The notes under the pieces: model-generated
What the model saw: only the letters and a program-made list of their open reading frames with translations
Databases searched by the model: none
Told to the model about the DNA's origin: nothing
Position numbers and translations under genes: made by a program
Assembly (NCBI RefSeq): GCF_006716115.1
Contig: NZ_VFOO01000001.1
Span: 3,596,001 to 3,660,000, forward strand
Direction of reading: 5' to 3'
From: Subtercola boreus
Lineage (GTDB): Bacteria > Actinomycetota > Actinomycetes > Actinomycetales > Microbacteriaceae
Length of the DNA: 64,000 bases
Shown: one piece after another, positions 42,338 to 51,272 of the stretch
Numbering within the stretch: position 1 is the first letter of the stretch
How the letters are laid out: the number at the start of each line of letters is the position of its first letter

Positions 42338-43899
42338 CTGCCATCGACCACGATGAGAAGGCCGTCGTCATCGTCGGATCGGGCGCCGGCGGCGGCACGC
42401 TCGCCTACGAGCTCACGAAGAAGGGGATCCCGGTCGTCGTCATCGAAGCCGGCGGATACCTGAAGAACGAGGACTACGTCAACGACGAGTGGGAGGCCTT
42501 CAACCAGATGGCCTGGCTCGACCCGCGCACCACCTCCGGTTCGTGGCGCATCGCCCGGGACTTCCCGAACCTGCCCGCCTGGATCGTGAAAGCCGTCGGC
42601 GGCACGACCACGCACTGGTCGGGCGCGACCCCGCGGTTCAAGGCCCACGAGTTCGCGACCCGCAGCACCTACGGGCGCATCGAAGGCGCGAACCTGCTCG
42701 ACTGGCCGATCACGCTCGCCGAGCTGGAGCCGTACTACGACAAGGCCGAGATCGCGATGGGTTCCACTCACGTGCACGGACGTAAGGCCCTGCCCGCGAA
42801 CAACAACTACACGGTGTTCGCGAACGGCGCCGAACGGGTCGGCTACAAGCACTACTCGACCGGTCCCTACGCGACCAACGCCGAGGAGTACGACGGCCGG
42901 CCGGCCTCCATCCAGGACGGCTTCAACTTCCAGGGAGACAAGAACAAGTCGAAGTGGTCGACTCTCGTGCGCGAGATCCCGCGCGCCGAGGCCACCGGCC
43001 TGCTCGATCTCCGGCCCGACTCGCACGTCGTGCAGATCACCCACGACGCGTCGGGGCGAGCGGATGCCGTGCTCTACCTCGACGCGTCGGGTGGTCTCCA
43101 GCGCCAGGCCGCCGCGCTGGTCGCGGTCGCAGGCAACTCGATCGAGACGCCGCGCCTGCTGCTCCAGTCGGCCTCGCCGATGTTCCCCGACGGGCTCGCG
43201 AACTCCTCCGGACAGGTCGGGCGCAACTACATGCGCCACACCACCGGGTCGGTCTACGCGCGTTTCCCTGACCGGGTGAGCATGTACCGCGGCGAGACGA
43301 TGGCCGGCGTGATCGCCGACGAGTCGAAGCACGATCCGGATCGCGGTTTCGCCGGGGGCTACTACCTCGAGACGATCTCGCTCGGGCCGGCGTTCCTCGC
43401 CTCGTTCGCCGAGCCCGGCGCGTGGGGTCGTGAGTTCACCGAGATCCTCGACGCGTACTCGCGCACGGCGGGCCTCTGGGTGATCGGTGAGGACATGCCG
43501 CAGGAGTCCAACCGCATCACGCTCAACACGGCCGTGACCGACAAGAACGGGCTGCCCGTGCCGAACGTGCACTTCGACGATCATCCGAACGACGTCGCGA
43601 TGCGGAACCACGGCTACACCCAGGCCGAGCTGCTCTACGACGCGGTCGGCTCGATCGGCTCGCACCGCACGCCGCCCTACCCCTCGACCCACAACCTCGG
43701 CACCTCGCGGATGAGCGAGAAGCCGCAGGACGGCGTCGTGGACAGGTGGGGGCGCGCACACGACGTGCCCAACCTGTTCGTCAGCGACGGATCGCAGTTC
43801 ACCACCGGCGCTGCGGCGAACCCGACCCTGACGATCGTGGCGCTCGCCATCCGTCAGGCCGAGTACATCGCCGACCAGCTGAAGACCGGCGGAATCTAA
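42334..43899 (+). CDS. GMC family FAD-dependent oxidoreductase
   Basis: A 521-residue flavoprotein with the FAD-binding VVIVGSGAGGGTLAYEL (residues 11-27) and VVVIEAGG, a GGTTTHWSGATPRF active-site region, and the C-terminal catalytic part with His453 (STHNLGTSRM) and Asn496 (GAAANPTLTI). This is the gluconate/2-keto-gluconate/sorbitol dehydrogenase branch of the GMC family, which oxidises sugar or polyol hydroxyls and passes electrons to a cytochrome or quinone. No cytochrome c subunit gene is adjacent. Coupled to the small-subunit gene by ATGA. Confidence 0.92.
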   Translation: MTAIDHDEKAVVIVGSGAGGGTLAYELTKKGIPVVVIEAGGYLKNEDYVNDEWEAFNQMAWLDPRTTSGSWRIARDFPNLPAWIVKAVGGTTTHWSGATPRFKAHEFATRSTYGRIEGANLLDWPITLAELEPYYDKAEIAMGSTHVHGRKALPANNNYTVFANGAERVGYKHYSTGPYATNAEEYDGRPASIQDGFNFQGDKNKSKWSTLVREIPRAEATGLLDLRPDSHVVQITHDASGRADAVLYLDASGGLQRQAAALVAVAGNSIETPRLLLQSASPMFPDGLANSSGQVGRNYMRHTTGSVYARFPDRVSMYRGETMAGVIADESKHDPDRGFAGGYYLETISLGPAFLASFAEPGAWGREFTEILDAYSRTAGLWVIGEDMPQESNRITLNTAVTDKNGLPVPNVHFDDHPNDVAMRNHGYTQAELLYDAVGSIGSHRTPPYPSTHNLGTSRMSEKPQDGVVDRWGRAHDVPNLFVSDGSQFTTGAAANPTLTIVALAIRQAEYIADQLKTGGI

Positions 43900-43944
43900 G
43901 CCCCACTTTTCTGTTTGTATCGATCGACACCATTGGAGACAGTC

Positions 43945-44484
43945 ATGACCAGTTCGACCACCACCATTCCGTACGACGACATCGCCGTCGTACCCACCTT
44001 CACCGTGACGAGCACCGACGTCGCCGACGGTGAGCAGCTGCCCACCCCCCAGGTGAGCGGCATCTTCGGGGCCGGAGGCAGTGACACCAGCCCCCAGCTG
44101 AGCTGGAGCGGCTTCCCGGAGGGCACGAAGAGCTTCGCGATCACCGTCTACGACCCGCAGGCTCCCACCGGTGCCGGGTTCTGGCACTGGGCTGTCGTCG
44201 ACATCCCCGCATCCACCACCTCACTGCCCACTGGGGCCGGCGACGATGAAGGATCGGGCCTGCCCTCGGGCGCGTTCCAGCTGAAGAACGACGCGAGCCT
44301 CGCCCGCTTCCTCGGCGCGGCCCCGCCCGCCGGGCACGGCAAGCACAACTACTACATCGGCGTGCATGCGCTCGACGTGGAGACCTTGGGCATCGACGCG
44401 GGTGCGACGCCGGCCTTCCTCGGGTTCAACATGTCGGGCCACACCCTGGCGCGCGCTGTGATCACGCCCTGGTGGGAGGCGTAG
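43945..44484 (+). CDS. YbhB/YbcL family PEBP-like protein
   Basis: A 179-residue phosphatidylethanolamine-binding-protein-like protein with SPQLSWSGFPEGTKSFAITVYDPQAPTGAGFWHWAVVDIPASTTSLP and KHNYYIGVHALDVETLGI, the conserved ligand-pocket segments (DPxxPxG, HW, and the KHxYxxxVxAL strand). TGGAGA lies before the ATG. No signal peptide is seen. Function of bacterial members is unclear; it follows the GMC gene by 45 bp and is probably in the same transcript. Confidence 0.9.
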   Translation: MTSSTTTIPYDDIAVVPTFTVTSTDVADGEQLPTPQVSGIFGAGGSDTSPQLSWSGFPEGTKSFAITVYDPQAPTGAGFWHWAVVDIPASTTSLPTGAGDDEGSGLPSGAFQLKNDASLARFLGAAPPAGHGKHNYYIGVHALDVETLGIDAGATPAFLGFNMSGHTLARAVITPWWEA

Positions 44485-44566
44485 GGGCCTCCGGCCCGTT
44501 CTGAGCTGCGGGGCTCGTCGACTGTCATCAGTCGGCGGGTCCCGCATTTTCTTCCGTTGAGTATGT

Positions 44567-44591
44567 CTTATTATGAATCAGTCACAATAAG
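44567..44591. promoter_or_regulatory. Fur-type operator before fur-kat
   Basis: CTTATTATGA (44567-44576) and TCACAATAAG (44582-44591) are inverted repeats with one mismatch around a 5-nt spacer. AT-rich, unlike its surroundings, and 16 bp before the fur start; autoregulation of furA-kat operons by such sites is well known in actinobacteria. Confidence 0.7.
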
Positions 44592-44607
44592 TGCTTGACT
44601 AGGTGAC

Positions 44608-45033
44608 ATGACCCGCCAGGCCGAAGACAGCATCCGCGCTTCGGGCCTGCGTGTCACCACTCAGCGGCTCGCCGTGCTCGAGGCGCTCGACCATCTTCCG
44701 CACGCCGACACCGACGCCGTGCACAGGCGGGTGCTGCAGACGCACCCGACCATCACCGTGCAGTCGGTCTACGTCGTTCTTGCCGCGCTCACGGAGGCCG
44801 GGCTCATCCGCCGCATCGAACCGGCCGGGTCACCCGCGCTGTACGAGCGACGCATCGGCGACAACCACCATCATGCGATCTGCACCCAGTGCGGCGCGGT
44901 GCAGGATGTCGACTGCGCGGTGGGGCGGACGCCGTGCCTCGAGCCCTCCGGCGCCGGCAGTTTCGCCATCGCCTCCGCCGAGGTCACCTACTGGGGCCTC
45001 TGCGCCGCGTGCCAGGCAACAGCTGCCCACTAG
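44608..45033 (+). CDS. Fur family repressor (FurA-like)
   Basis: A 141-residue metalloregulator. The winged helix is [57 protein letters not shown]; the metal site has the [12 protein letters not shown] motif (His87-89, Cys92, Cys95) and a second CAAC pair (Cys132, Cys135), so a structural Cys4 zinc site is likely. The next gene is a catalase, which points to a FurA/PerR-like peroxide-response role rather than iron control. A palindrome at 44567-44591 is its likely operator. Confidence 0.92.
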   Translation: MTRQAEDSIRASGLRVTTQRLAVLEALDHLPHADTDAVHRRVLQTHPTITVQSVYVVLAALTEAGLIRRIEPAGSPALYERRIGDNHHHAICTQCGAVQDVDCAVGRTPCLEPSGAGSFAIASAEVTYWGLCAACQATAAH

Positions 45034-45085
45034 GCGACAGCTGCCCACCAGACCGCCCTGTCCACACGAAACTGAAGGAGCACAT

Positions 45086-46630
45086 ATGACGGACAACGTC
45101 ACCACCACCAACTCCGGCGCCCCCGTTGCGAGCGACGAGCACTCCCAGAGTGTCGGCGCCGACGGCGTCATCCCCCTGCACGACCACTACCTCGTGGAGA
45201 AGCTCGCGCAGTTCAACCGCGAGAAGGTCCCGGAGCGCATCGTCCACGCCAAGGGCGGCGGCGCGTTCGGCGTGCTCGAGATCACCGACGACGTGTCGGC
45301 CTTCACCCGCGCAGCGCTGTTCCAGCCCGGGACCACCACCGAGGCGCTGGCCCGGTTCTCCACTGTCGCCGGCGAGCAGGGCAGCCCCGACACCTGGCGG
45401 GACCCCCGCGGCTTCGCGCTGAAGTTCTACACCACGGAGGGCAACTACGACCTCGTCGGCAACAACACGCCCGTGTTCTTCATCCGCGACGGCATCAAGT
45501 TCCCCGACTTCATCCACTCGCAGAAGCGCCTGCCGGGTTCGCACCTCCGCAACAACGACATGCAGTGGGACTTCTGGTCGCTGAGCCCCGAGTCGGCCCA
45601 CCAGGTCACCTGGCTCATGGGCGACCGTGGGCTGCCGTCATCCTGGCGCCACATGGACGGTTTCGGTTCGCACACCTACCAGTGGATCAACGCCGCGGGT
45701 GAGCGCTTCTGGGTGAAGTACCACTTCAAGACCAACCAGGGCATCGAGATCCTGTCCCAGGAGCAGGCGAACCAGATCGCCGGAGAAGACGCGGACTTCC
45801 ACATCCGCGACCTCGGCGAGGCGATCGACCGCGAAGAGTTCCCGAGCTGGACCCTCTCGGTGCAGATCATGCCCTACGACGACGCAAAGACCTACCGTTT
45901 CAACCCGTTCGACCTCACCAAGGTCTGGCCGCACTCCGACTACCCGCTGCACCGCGTCGGCACGCTGACGCTGAACCGCAACCCGTCGAACTACTTCGCC
46001 GAGATCGAGCAGGCCACCTTCGCGCCCTCGAACTTCGTTCCCGGCATCGCGGCCAGCCCCGACAAGATGCTGCTCGCGCGCATCTTCAGCTACGCGGATG
46101 CTCACCGCTACCGTGTCGGAACGAACCACGCCCAGCTGCCGGTCAACGCCCCGCACGCCACCGAGGTCAACACGTATTCGAAGGACGGCGCGGCGCGCTA
46201 CTCGTTCAATGCCCCGCAGGTGCCGGTCTACGCCCCGAACTCGATGGGCGGCCCCGCCGGGTCACCGGATGTCGCGGCCGAGAGCGCCGGCTGGCAGAGC
46301 GACGGTGAGCTGCAGCGCACCGCGGCGACCCTCCACGCTGAAGACGACGACTTCGGCCAGGCCGGAACCCTCGTGCGTGAGGTGCTCGACGACGCAGCAC
46401 GCGACCGCCTGGTGGGCAACATCGCCGGCCACGTCGGCCAGGTCACGATCCCCGAGATCAAGGCGCGCGCCCTGCAGTACTGGCGGAACGTCGACCAGAC
46501 GCTCGGCGACCGCGTCGAGGCGGCCCTGAACGAGGTGGCGGCCACCGGCGGCATCGACCCCGACGTCGCGCCGCCGAACGCGGCCGGCATCAACCGGGAA
46601 GCCGAAGCGGATGTCGCGCTGAAGGTCTGA
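45086..46630 (+). CDS. Monofunctional haem catalase
   Basis: A 514-residue catalase of the small-subunit type. Catalytic His54 ([12 protein letters not shown]), Asn126 or Asn127 ([13 protein letters not shown]) and the haem-ligating Tyr336 with Arg332 ([15 protein letters not shown]) are all present. It breaks down hydrogen peroxide in the cytoplasm. AAGGAG (45075-45080) lies before the ATG, 52 bp after the fur stop, so it is probably controlled by Fur and peroxide. Confidence 0.96.
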   Translation: MTDNVTTTNSGAPVASDEHSQSVGADGVIPLHDHYLVEKLAQFNREKVPERIVHAKGGGAFGVLEITDDVSAFTRAALFQPGTTTEALARFSTVAGEQGSPDTWRDPRGFALKFYTTEGNYDLVGNNTPVFFIRDGIKFPDFIHSQKRLPGSHLRNNDMQWDFWSLSPESAHQVTWLMGDRGLPSSWRHMDGFGSHTYQWINAAGERFWVKYHFKTNQGIEILSQEQANQIAGEDADFHIRDLGEAIDREEFPSWTLSVQIMPYDDAKTYRFNPFDLTKVWPHSDYPLHRVGTLTLNRNPSNYFAEIEQATFAPSNFVPGIAASPDKMLLARIFSYADAHRYRVGTNHAQLPVNAPHATEVNTYSKDGAARYSFNAPQVPVYAPNSMGGPAGSPDVAAESAGWQSDGELQRTAATLHAEDDDFGQAGTLVREVLDDAARDRLVGNIAGHVGQVTIPEIKARALQYWRNVDQTLGDRVEAALNEVAATGGIDPDVAPPNAAGINREAEADVALKV

Positions 46631-46765
46631 CGCGTTCCGCATCAGCTCCCACGGTGGGACTAATGTCATAACATGAGACGACGGGGTCGAGCCTCTGAAG
46701 GTTCGGCCCTTTCGTTCTGTCCGGGGTGCTGCCGGGCATCCTGAATTTCGGAAGAGACTGACCGA

Positions 46766-47956
46766 ATGCCCTCCATACCCGCTCACCGTCGGTGGACGAT
46801 CCAGCTCGTCGTGCTGTGCGCGGTCGCCACCGTGGCCGTGAGCACGATCTACCTGCCGCAGGCGATGCTCACGAACATCGCCAGGGACCTGGGCGTCGCC
46901 CCCAGCGTGGCGAGCTTCGTCGCGACCGCGGTGCAGGTCGGTTACGCTGCCGGCATCTTCCTGCTCGTGCCTCTGAGCGACCGGATCCAGCCACGCAGGC
47001 AGATCACGGTGCAGCTGGTGCTGCTGGCTGTGGCTCTCCTCGCCACGAGCATCCTGCCCGACATCGTCGGTGTGATCATCGGCTTCCTGGTCGTCGGCAT
47101 CGTGGCGAACATCGCCCAGCTGACCATCCCGGCCGCCAACAGGCTGGCTCCGGAGGGGCGATCGGGCGCGACGACGACCGCGCTCGTCGGGTCGCTCCTC
47201 ATCGGCATCTTCGGCGGGCGGGTGGTGGCGAGCCTGCTGGTGGATGCCCTGGGCTGGCGCCTGGTGGTCGTGGTCTTCGCGGCGCTGGTGCTGCTCGCGA
47301 TCCCGTTCCTCCGCCGCGCACTCCGCACGGATGTCGCGCTCAGCGGCCTCGGCAAGTCCTACGGTTCGCTGCTGCTGTCCACGATCAAGCTCACCACGCA
47401 GAGCGCACCCCTGCTGTACTCGGTGGGGATGAACTTCTTCGCGTTCGCGACTTTCAACTCGCTGTGGACCGTCATGGTGCTGCACTTGACCGGGCCTCAG
47501 TTCGGCTGGAGCGTCGCCCAGGCCGGGCTCTTCGGGCTTGTCGGGCTGGCCGCCGGAGCGGCCACCCCGTTCGCTGGCCGGTTCGTCGACCGCTTCGGTG
47601 CGGTGAAGGTTGCCGGGGTCTCCCTCGCGGTCATGCTCGCGGGTGTGGTCTCGGTTGCGATCGACGCGAACCAGATCATCCTGTTCGGCATCTCGATGTT
47701 CGTGCTGACGCTCGCCAACCAGACGGGCCAGTCGGCGAACCAGAACCGGGTGATGCGAGCCAACCTCCAGGCGCCCGCCCAGGCCAACACCATGTTCATG
47801 GTGGGGGTCTTCCTCGGCGGTTCGCTCGGTGCCCTGCTCGGCCCCGTCGCGTTCGGCCTCGGCGGCATGACGCTCGTGGGCGTGCAGGCGATCGTGCTGG
47901 TGGCGATCTCGCTGCTGGTGTGGGTGCTGGCCGCGCGCGCTGCTCGGCGAGCCTAG
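46766..47956 (+). CDS. MFS transporter
   Basis: A 396-residue protein with twelve hydrophobic segments. Motif A-like VPLSDRIQPRRQ follows segment 2, and the second half repeats it with FAGRFVDRFGAVKVAG. The N-terminus is short (12 residues) and there is no long central loop. It looks like sugar-efflux or YnfM-type exporters; substrate unknown. No clear Shine-Dalgarno; the 135-bp gap after the catalase gene has no clear terminator. Confidence 0.88.
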   Translation: MPSIPAHRRWTIQLVVLCAVATVAVSTIYLPQAMLTNIARDLGVAPSVASFVATAVQVGYAAGIFLLVPLSDRIQPRRQITVQLVLLAVALLATSILPDIVGVIIGFLVVGIVANIAQLTIPAANRLAPEGRSGATTTALVGSLLIGIFGGRVVASLLVDALGWRLVVVVFAALVLLAIPFLRRALRTDVALSGLGKSYGSLLLSTIKLTTQSAPLLYSVGMNFFAFATFNSLWTVMVLHLTGPQFGWSVAQAGLFGLVGLAAGAATPFAGRFVDRFGAVKVAGVSLAVMLAGVVSVAIDANQIILFGISMFVLTLANQTGQSANQNRVMRANLQAPAQANTMFMVGVFLGGSLGALLGPVAFGLGGMTLVGVQAIVLVAISLLVWVLAARAARRA

Positions 47957-48017
47957 CGACCGGTAGGCCGCCCGCGCTCAGATCGAAGATCCAGCCGGGC
48001 GGCCTACGCTGGAGCGA

Positions 48018-49292
48018 ATGACTGATTTCTTCACGAGCGTGTCCTCGATGCCCTGGCTGCAGGCCCTCATCTACGTTCTCGTCGCGGTGGTCGCGGCTGT
48101 CGTCGTGACGGCTGTCAGCGCGTTCGTCATCCGGCGCATCAGTCGCCGCAAAGAGTGGGCGGTGCGCCTCATCCGGCGCGCGCGGGTGCCGTTCCGGATC
48201 TTCCTGCTGGTTATCGCGCTCTGGATCGCGTTGCAGGCGACCAACGTCGACCCGGCGTGGCGTGACTTTCTCAGCCACACCGCCCTGATCGCCTCCATCG
48301 CCTCCGGCGCGTGGCTGTTCTGCGCGCTCGCGATCTTCCTCGAAGACCTCGGGCTCGCTCGGTACCGCACCGACGTGCCCGACAACCGGCATGCCCGCCG
48401 CCTCCGCACACAGGTGCTGATCATCCGGCGCGTGACGGTCGTGGCGGCGGTGCTCGTCGGGCTCGGGGCGATCCTGCTGACGTTCCCGGGCGTCTCGGCG
48501 GCGGGTGCCTCGCTGCTGGCGTCGGCCGGCCTCATCTCGATCGTCGCCGGTCTCGCCGCGCAGTCGACGCTCGCCAACGTGTTCGCGGGCATGCAGCTCG
48601 CCTTCAGCGACGCGATCCGGGTCGACGACGTGGTGATCGTCGAGACCGAGTGGGGGCGCATCGAGGAGATCACGCTCACCTATGTCGTCGTGCACCTCTG
48701 GGACGACCGGCGCATGGTGCTGCCGTCGACGTACTTCACGACCACGCCCTTCCAGAACTGGACGCGCAAGAACTCCGAGCTGATGGGATCCGTCGACTTC
48801 GACCTCGACTGGCGAGTCGACCCCGACGGCATGCGCGACGAACTGCACCGCGTCATCGAGCTGACCGACCTGTGGGACGGCCGCGTCGCGATCCTGCAGG
48901 TGACGGATGCCGTGGGCGGGTTCGTGCACATCCGCATCCTGGTGACGGCGGTGGATGCGCCCACCCTCTTCGACCTCCGCTGCTACGTGCGCGAACAGCT
49001 CGTGCGGTGGATCCAGCAGGTCTCGCCGCTGTCGGTGCCGCGCACCCGCGTCGAGCACTCGGAGACGCCGCTCGAGTCGGACGTGCCGCGCACCCGCGCC
49101 GTGTCGACCGACACGCAGCCCGATGCGCTGTTCAGCGGGGACGCGTCGGCGGCGCTCCGCGGTTCGCAGTTCACGGGCCCGCTCGAGGTGCCGCGCGAGG
49201 CGCGCGCCGCGGCTCGCGCTGCCCGCGAGGAAGCTGCCGCCCCGCCGCCCCCCGTCTCCCCGCCCGGCGACGCGGCGGCCCCGCCGCGCTGA
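48018..49292 (+). CDS. MscS family mechanosensitive channel
   Basis: A 424-residue protein with about four to five membrane segments and the MscS pore helix and beta domain: SAAGASLLASAGLISIVAGLAAQSTLANVFAGMQLAFSDAIRVDDVVIVETEWGRIEEITLTYVVVHLWDDRRMVLPSTYFTTTPFQNWTR. The C-terminal 80 residues are an Arg/Pro/Ala-rich cytoplasmic tail. It releases solutes on osmotic downshift. TACGCT 7 nt before the ATG may be a -10; GGAG there could also serve as ribosome site. Confidence 0.93.
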   Translation: MTDFFTSVSSMPWLQALIYVLVAVVAAVVVTAVSAFVIRRISRRKEWAVRLIRRARVPFRIFLLVIALWIALQATNVDPAWRDFLSHTALIASIASGAWLFCALAIFLEDLGLARYRTDVPDNRHARRLRTQVLIIRRVTVVAAVLVGLGAILLTFPGVSAAGASLLASAGLISIVAGLAAQSTLANVFAGMQLAFSDAIRVDDVVIVETEWGRIEEITLTYVVVHLWDDRRMVLPSTYFTTTPFQNWTRKNSELMGSVDFDLDWRVDPDGMRDELHRVIELTDLWDGRVAILQVTDAVGGFVHIRILVTAVDAPTLFDLRCYVREQLVRWIQQVSPLSVPRTRVEHSETPLESDVPRTRAVSTDTQPDALFSGDASAALRGSQFTGPLEVPREARAAARAAREEAAAPPPPVSPPGDAAAPPR

Positions 49293-49378
49293 CCCGCGCC
49301 GCCCGTCCGTCGCAGACCGCGCCCCGCGCCCCCGCCCTCGCGCCGCGCCCCACCGCCCCCGATCGGCAGCCGCCGCGG

Positions 49379-49428
49379 TTTGTCGCTTCCGCGCCTGCGC
49401 GCGCAACAGCGGAAGCGACAAACGTGCG
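49379..49428. repeat. Palindromic dispersed element, intact copy
   Basis: TTTGTCGCTTCCGC (49379-49392) and GCGGAAGCGACAAA (49409-49422) are perfect 14-bp complements around a 16-nt loop. A worn copy with 25 identical bases is at 22718-22742. Confidence 0.88.
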
Positions 49429-49480
49429 CGCTTCCCGCCCGGGACGCTGCGGATAGGCTGCGAGCGGCGAAGGGAAGCGA

Positions 49481-50293
49481 ATGAGCGGCCAACGGATCAC
49501 ATACGGTGACGACCCCGACCAGTTCGGCGAGTGGTGGATGCCCGGCGGCAGTGGTGCGAGTGGCTCCGCCACCGCTTCGCGCGGAGACGCTCCGGCCGCT
49601 TCGGGTGCGCGGCCGGTCGGCACCGCCATGCTGCTGCACGGGGGGTACTACCGTTCCCGGCGCAACCTCGACCTGATGGATCCGATGGCCGCCGACCTCG
49701 CGGCTCGCGGCTGGGCGGTGTGGAACGTCGAGTACCGGCGACCGGATGCCCACGACTGGGATTCCACGGTGGCCGACGTGCGTGCTGCCCTCGCAGCTCT
49801 CGCCCGCATTCCGTCGTTCGCCCCCGACGTGCCGCTCATCGCGATCGGCCACTCGGCCGGGGGGCAGCTCGCCCTACAGCTCGCGGAGCACACAGCAGCA
49901 GACGCCGCGGCTGCCGCCGCAGCATCCACGCCCATCCCACCCATCGCGCTGGCCGTGTCGCTCGCCGGAGTCGTCGACCTGCCCGGCGCCTACGCCCGCA
50001 ACTCGAGCGACGGTGCCATCGGGATGGCTCTCGGCGGTTCCCCAGCCGATCAGCCGGAGCGGTACGCCGACGCCTCGCCGAGCCTGTTCGAGCGCCGCCA
50101 CACCGAATGGCTGCTCGTGCAGGGCACCGACGACGTCGACGACTTCGCCCTGCCGAACCGCGATCTCGCCGCGAATGGGCGGGTCGGGCATCCGGAGCTC
50201 CTCGAACTGCCCGGGGACCACTTCGCCGTCATCGACCCGTCCGCCCCGATCTGGCACGCAACCCTGGTCCGCATCACCGAACTGCTGCCGTAG
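49481..50293 (+). CDS. Alpha/beta hydrolase (esterase/formamidase-like)
   Basis: A 270-residue alpha/beta hydrolase: oxyanion loop MLLHGGYYRSRRN near residue 50, nucleophile Ser in IAIGHSAGGQLAL, and a C-terminal acid/His pair in VQGTDDVDDFALP and LPGDHFAVIDP. HGGYY plus GHSAGG resembles the BD-FAE/arylformamidase branch. No signal peptide. A ribosome site AAGGGAA precedes the ATG. Substrate unknown. Confidence 0.88.
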   Translation: MSGQRITYGDDPDQFGEWWMPGGSGASGSATASRGDAPAASGARPVGTAMLLHGGYYRSRRNLDLMDPMAADLAARGWAVWNVEYRRPDAHDWDSTVADVRAALAALARIPSFAPDVPLIAIGHSAGGQLALQLAEHTAADAAAAAAASTPIPPIALAVSLAGVVDLPGAYARNSSDGAIGMALGGSPADQPERYADASPSLFERRHTEWLLVQGTDDVDDFALPNRDLAANGRVGHPELLELPGDHFAVIDPSAPIWHATLVRITELLP

Positions 50294-50304
50294 GCCAGGC
50301 GAAA

Positions 50305-51204
50305 CTAGGAGGCGGCCGACACCTTCACGAGGCTGCCCCAGGGGTCGTCGACCGCGAGGGAGAGCCCGTCGTTCCGGAATGGCGTGCGGTAGTGCCCGAG
50401 CCGCTCCTCGAGTGCCCCGAGGTCGTCGTGCGTCGGTACCACGATGTCGACCTGCGCCAGCCCGAGGGCCAGCCGGCGGGGTCCTGCGCCTGCGCTCTCC
50501 CAGGTGTTCATCGCCATGTGGTGGTGGTACTTGCCCGCCGAGACGAACAGCGCGCTGCCCGGAACCTCGAAGGTCGACTCGAAGCCCAGTCGCCTGACGT
50601 AGAACTCCTTCGCCGAGGCGACATCGCCCACCGAGAGGTGCACGTGCCCCACGGAGGCCCCACCGAGTCGCGGGTTCTCGACCGTCTCCGGCGTGAGGTA
50701 CTGCTCGAGGAACGCGTTCGGGTCGACGTAGAGCGTTGCCATCTCGATGCTCCCGTGCACCCAGCTCCACTCGGTGCGGGCGCGGTCCCAGTAGAGTTCG
50801 ACGCCGTTGCCCTCCGGGTCGGTGAAGTAGAAGGCGATGCTGACCTTGTGGTCGGCGCTGCCGGTGAAGCTCCCGGGCGCGAACGTCGCCACCGAGTAGA
50901 TGGCCGCGGCGAGGGCCTCCCGGCTCTCGAACAGGATGGCCGTGTGGTACAGCCCCGCAGCCCGGGGCTCCGGCGACCTCAGTTCGGGCGCGTGCTGGAG
51001 GATCAGCACGGGCGTCGTTCCGCGCCCGAGTACCGCGACGTCGCCGTCGGCGCTCAGCACGTCGAGCGTCACGCCGTCGCGGTAGTAGCGGATCATGGCG
51101 TCGAGGTCGCCGACCCGCAGGGTCACGGGGCCCATGCCGGTCGCGGCGGCCAGGATGTCGGCGTCCGAAGCCGCAACGCTGTTCGAGAGAGTCATGTCAT
51201 TCAT
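50305..51204 (-). CDS. Two-domain VOC dioxygenase-like protein (CatE-like)
   Basis: A 299-residue protein with two vicinal-oxygen-chelate modules: GPVTLRVGDLDAMIRYYRDGVTLDVL in the first and VGHVHLSVGDVASAKEFYVRRLGFESTF in the second, with IAFYFTDPEGNGVELYWDR and SLVKVSAAS. The histidines in LYHTAILF and GHVHLSV and the glutamate of VELYWD are candidate metal ligands, so it may be an extradiol-type dioxygenase or glyoxalase. An alternative ATG at 51195 would remove three residues. A TTGTAGCTACAA palindrome touches its start codon. Confidence 0.87.
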   Translation of the reverse strand: MNDMTLSNSVAASDADILAAATGMGPVTLRVGDLDAMIRYYRDGVTLDVLSADGDVAVLGRGTTPVLILQHAPELRSPEPRAAGLYHTAILFESREALAAAIYSVATFAPGSFTGSADHKVSIAFYFTDPEGNGVELYWDRARTEWSWVHGSIEMATLYVDPNAFLEQYLTPETVENPRLGGASVGHVHLSVGDVASAKEFYVRRLGFESTFEVPGSALFVSAGKYHHHMAMNTWESAGAGPRRLALGLAQVDIVVPTHDDLGALEERLGHYRTPFRNDGLSLAVDDPWGSLVKVSAAS

Positions 51205-51215
51205 TGTAGCTACAA
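51204..51215. promoter_or_regulatory. Perfect TTGTAGCTACAA palindrome, MarR-type operator candidate
   Basis: A 12-bp perfect palindrome overlaps the first base of the ATG of the VOC gene. Such TTGTAG-type sites resemble operators of MarR-family repressors; no marR gene lies in the window. Confidence 0.5.
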
Positions 51216-51272
51216 CTAAAGAGCATCGCCAGACATTCCCCTAAGCTGGCGCCAGCTGAAAAGGGGGAAACA

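Noticed and set aside
49531-51219. 562-residue plus-strand ORF
   Set aside because: Overlaps an alpha/beta hydrolase in another frame and a VOC gene antisense; both have intact motifs.
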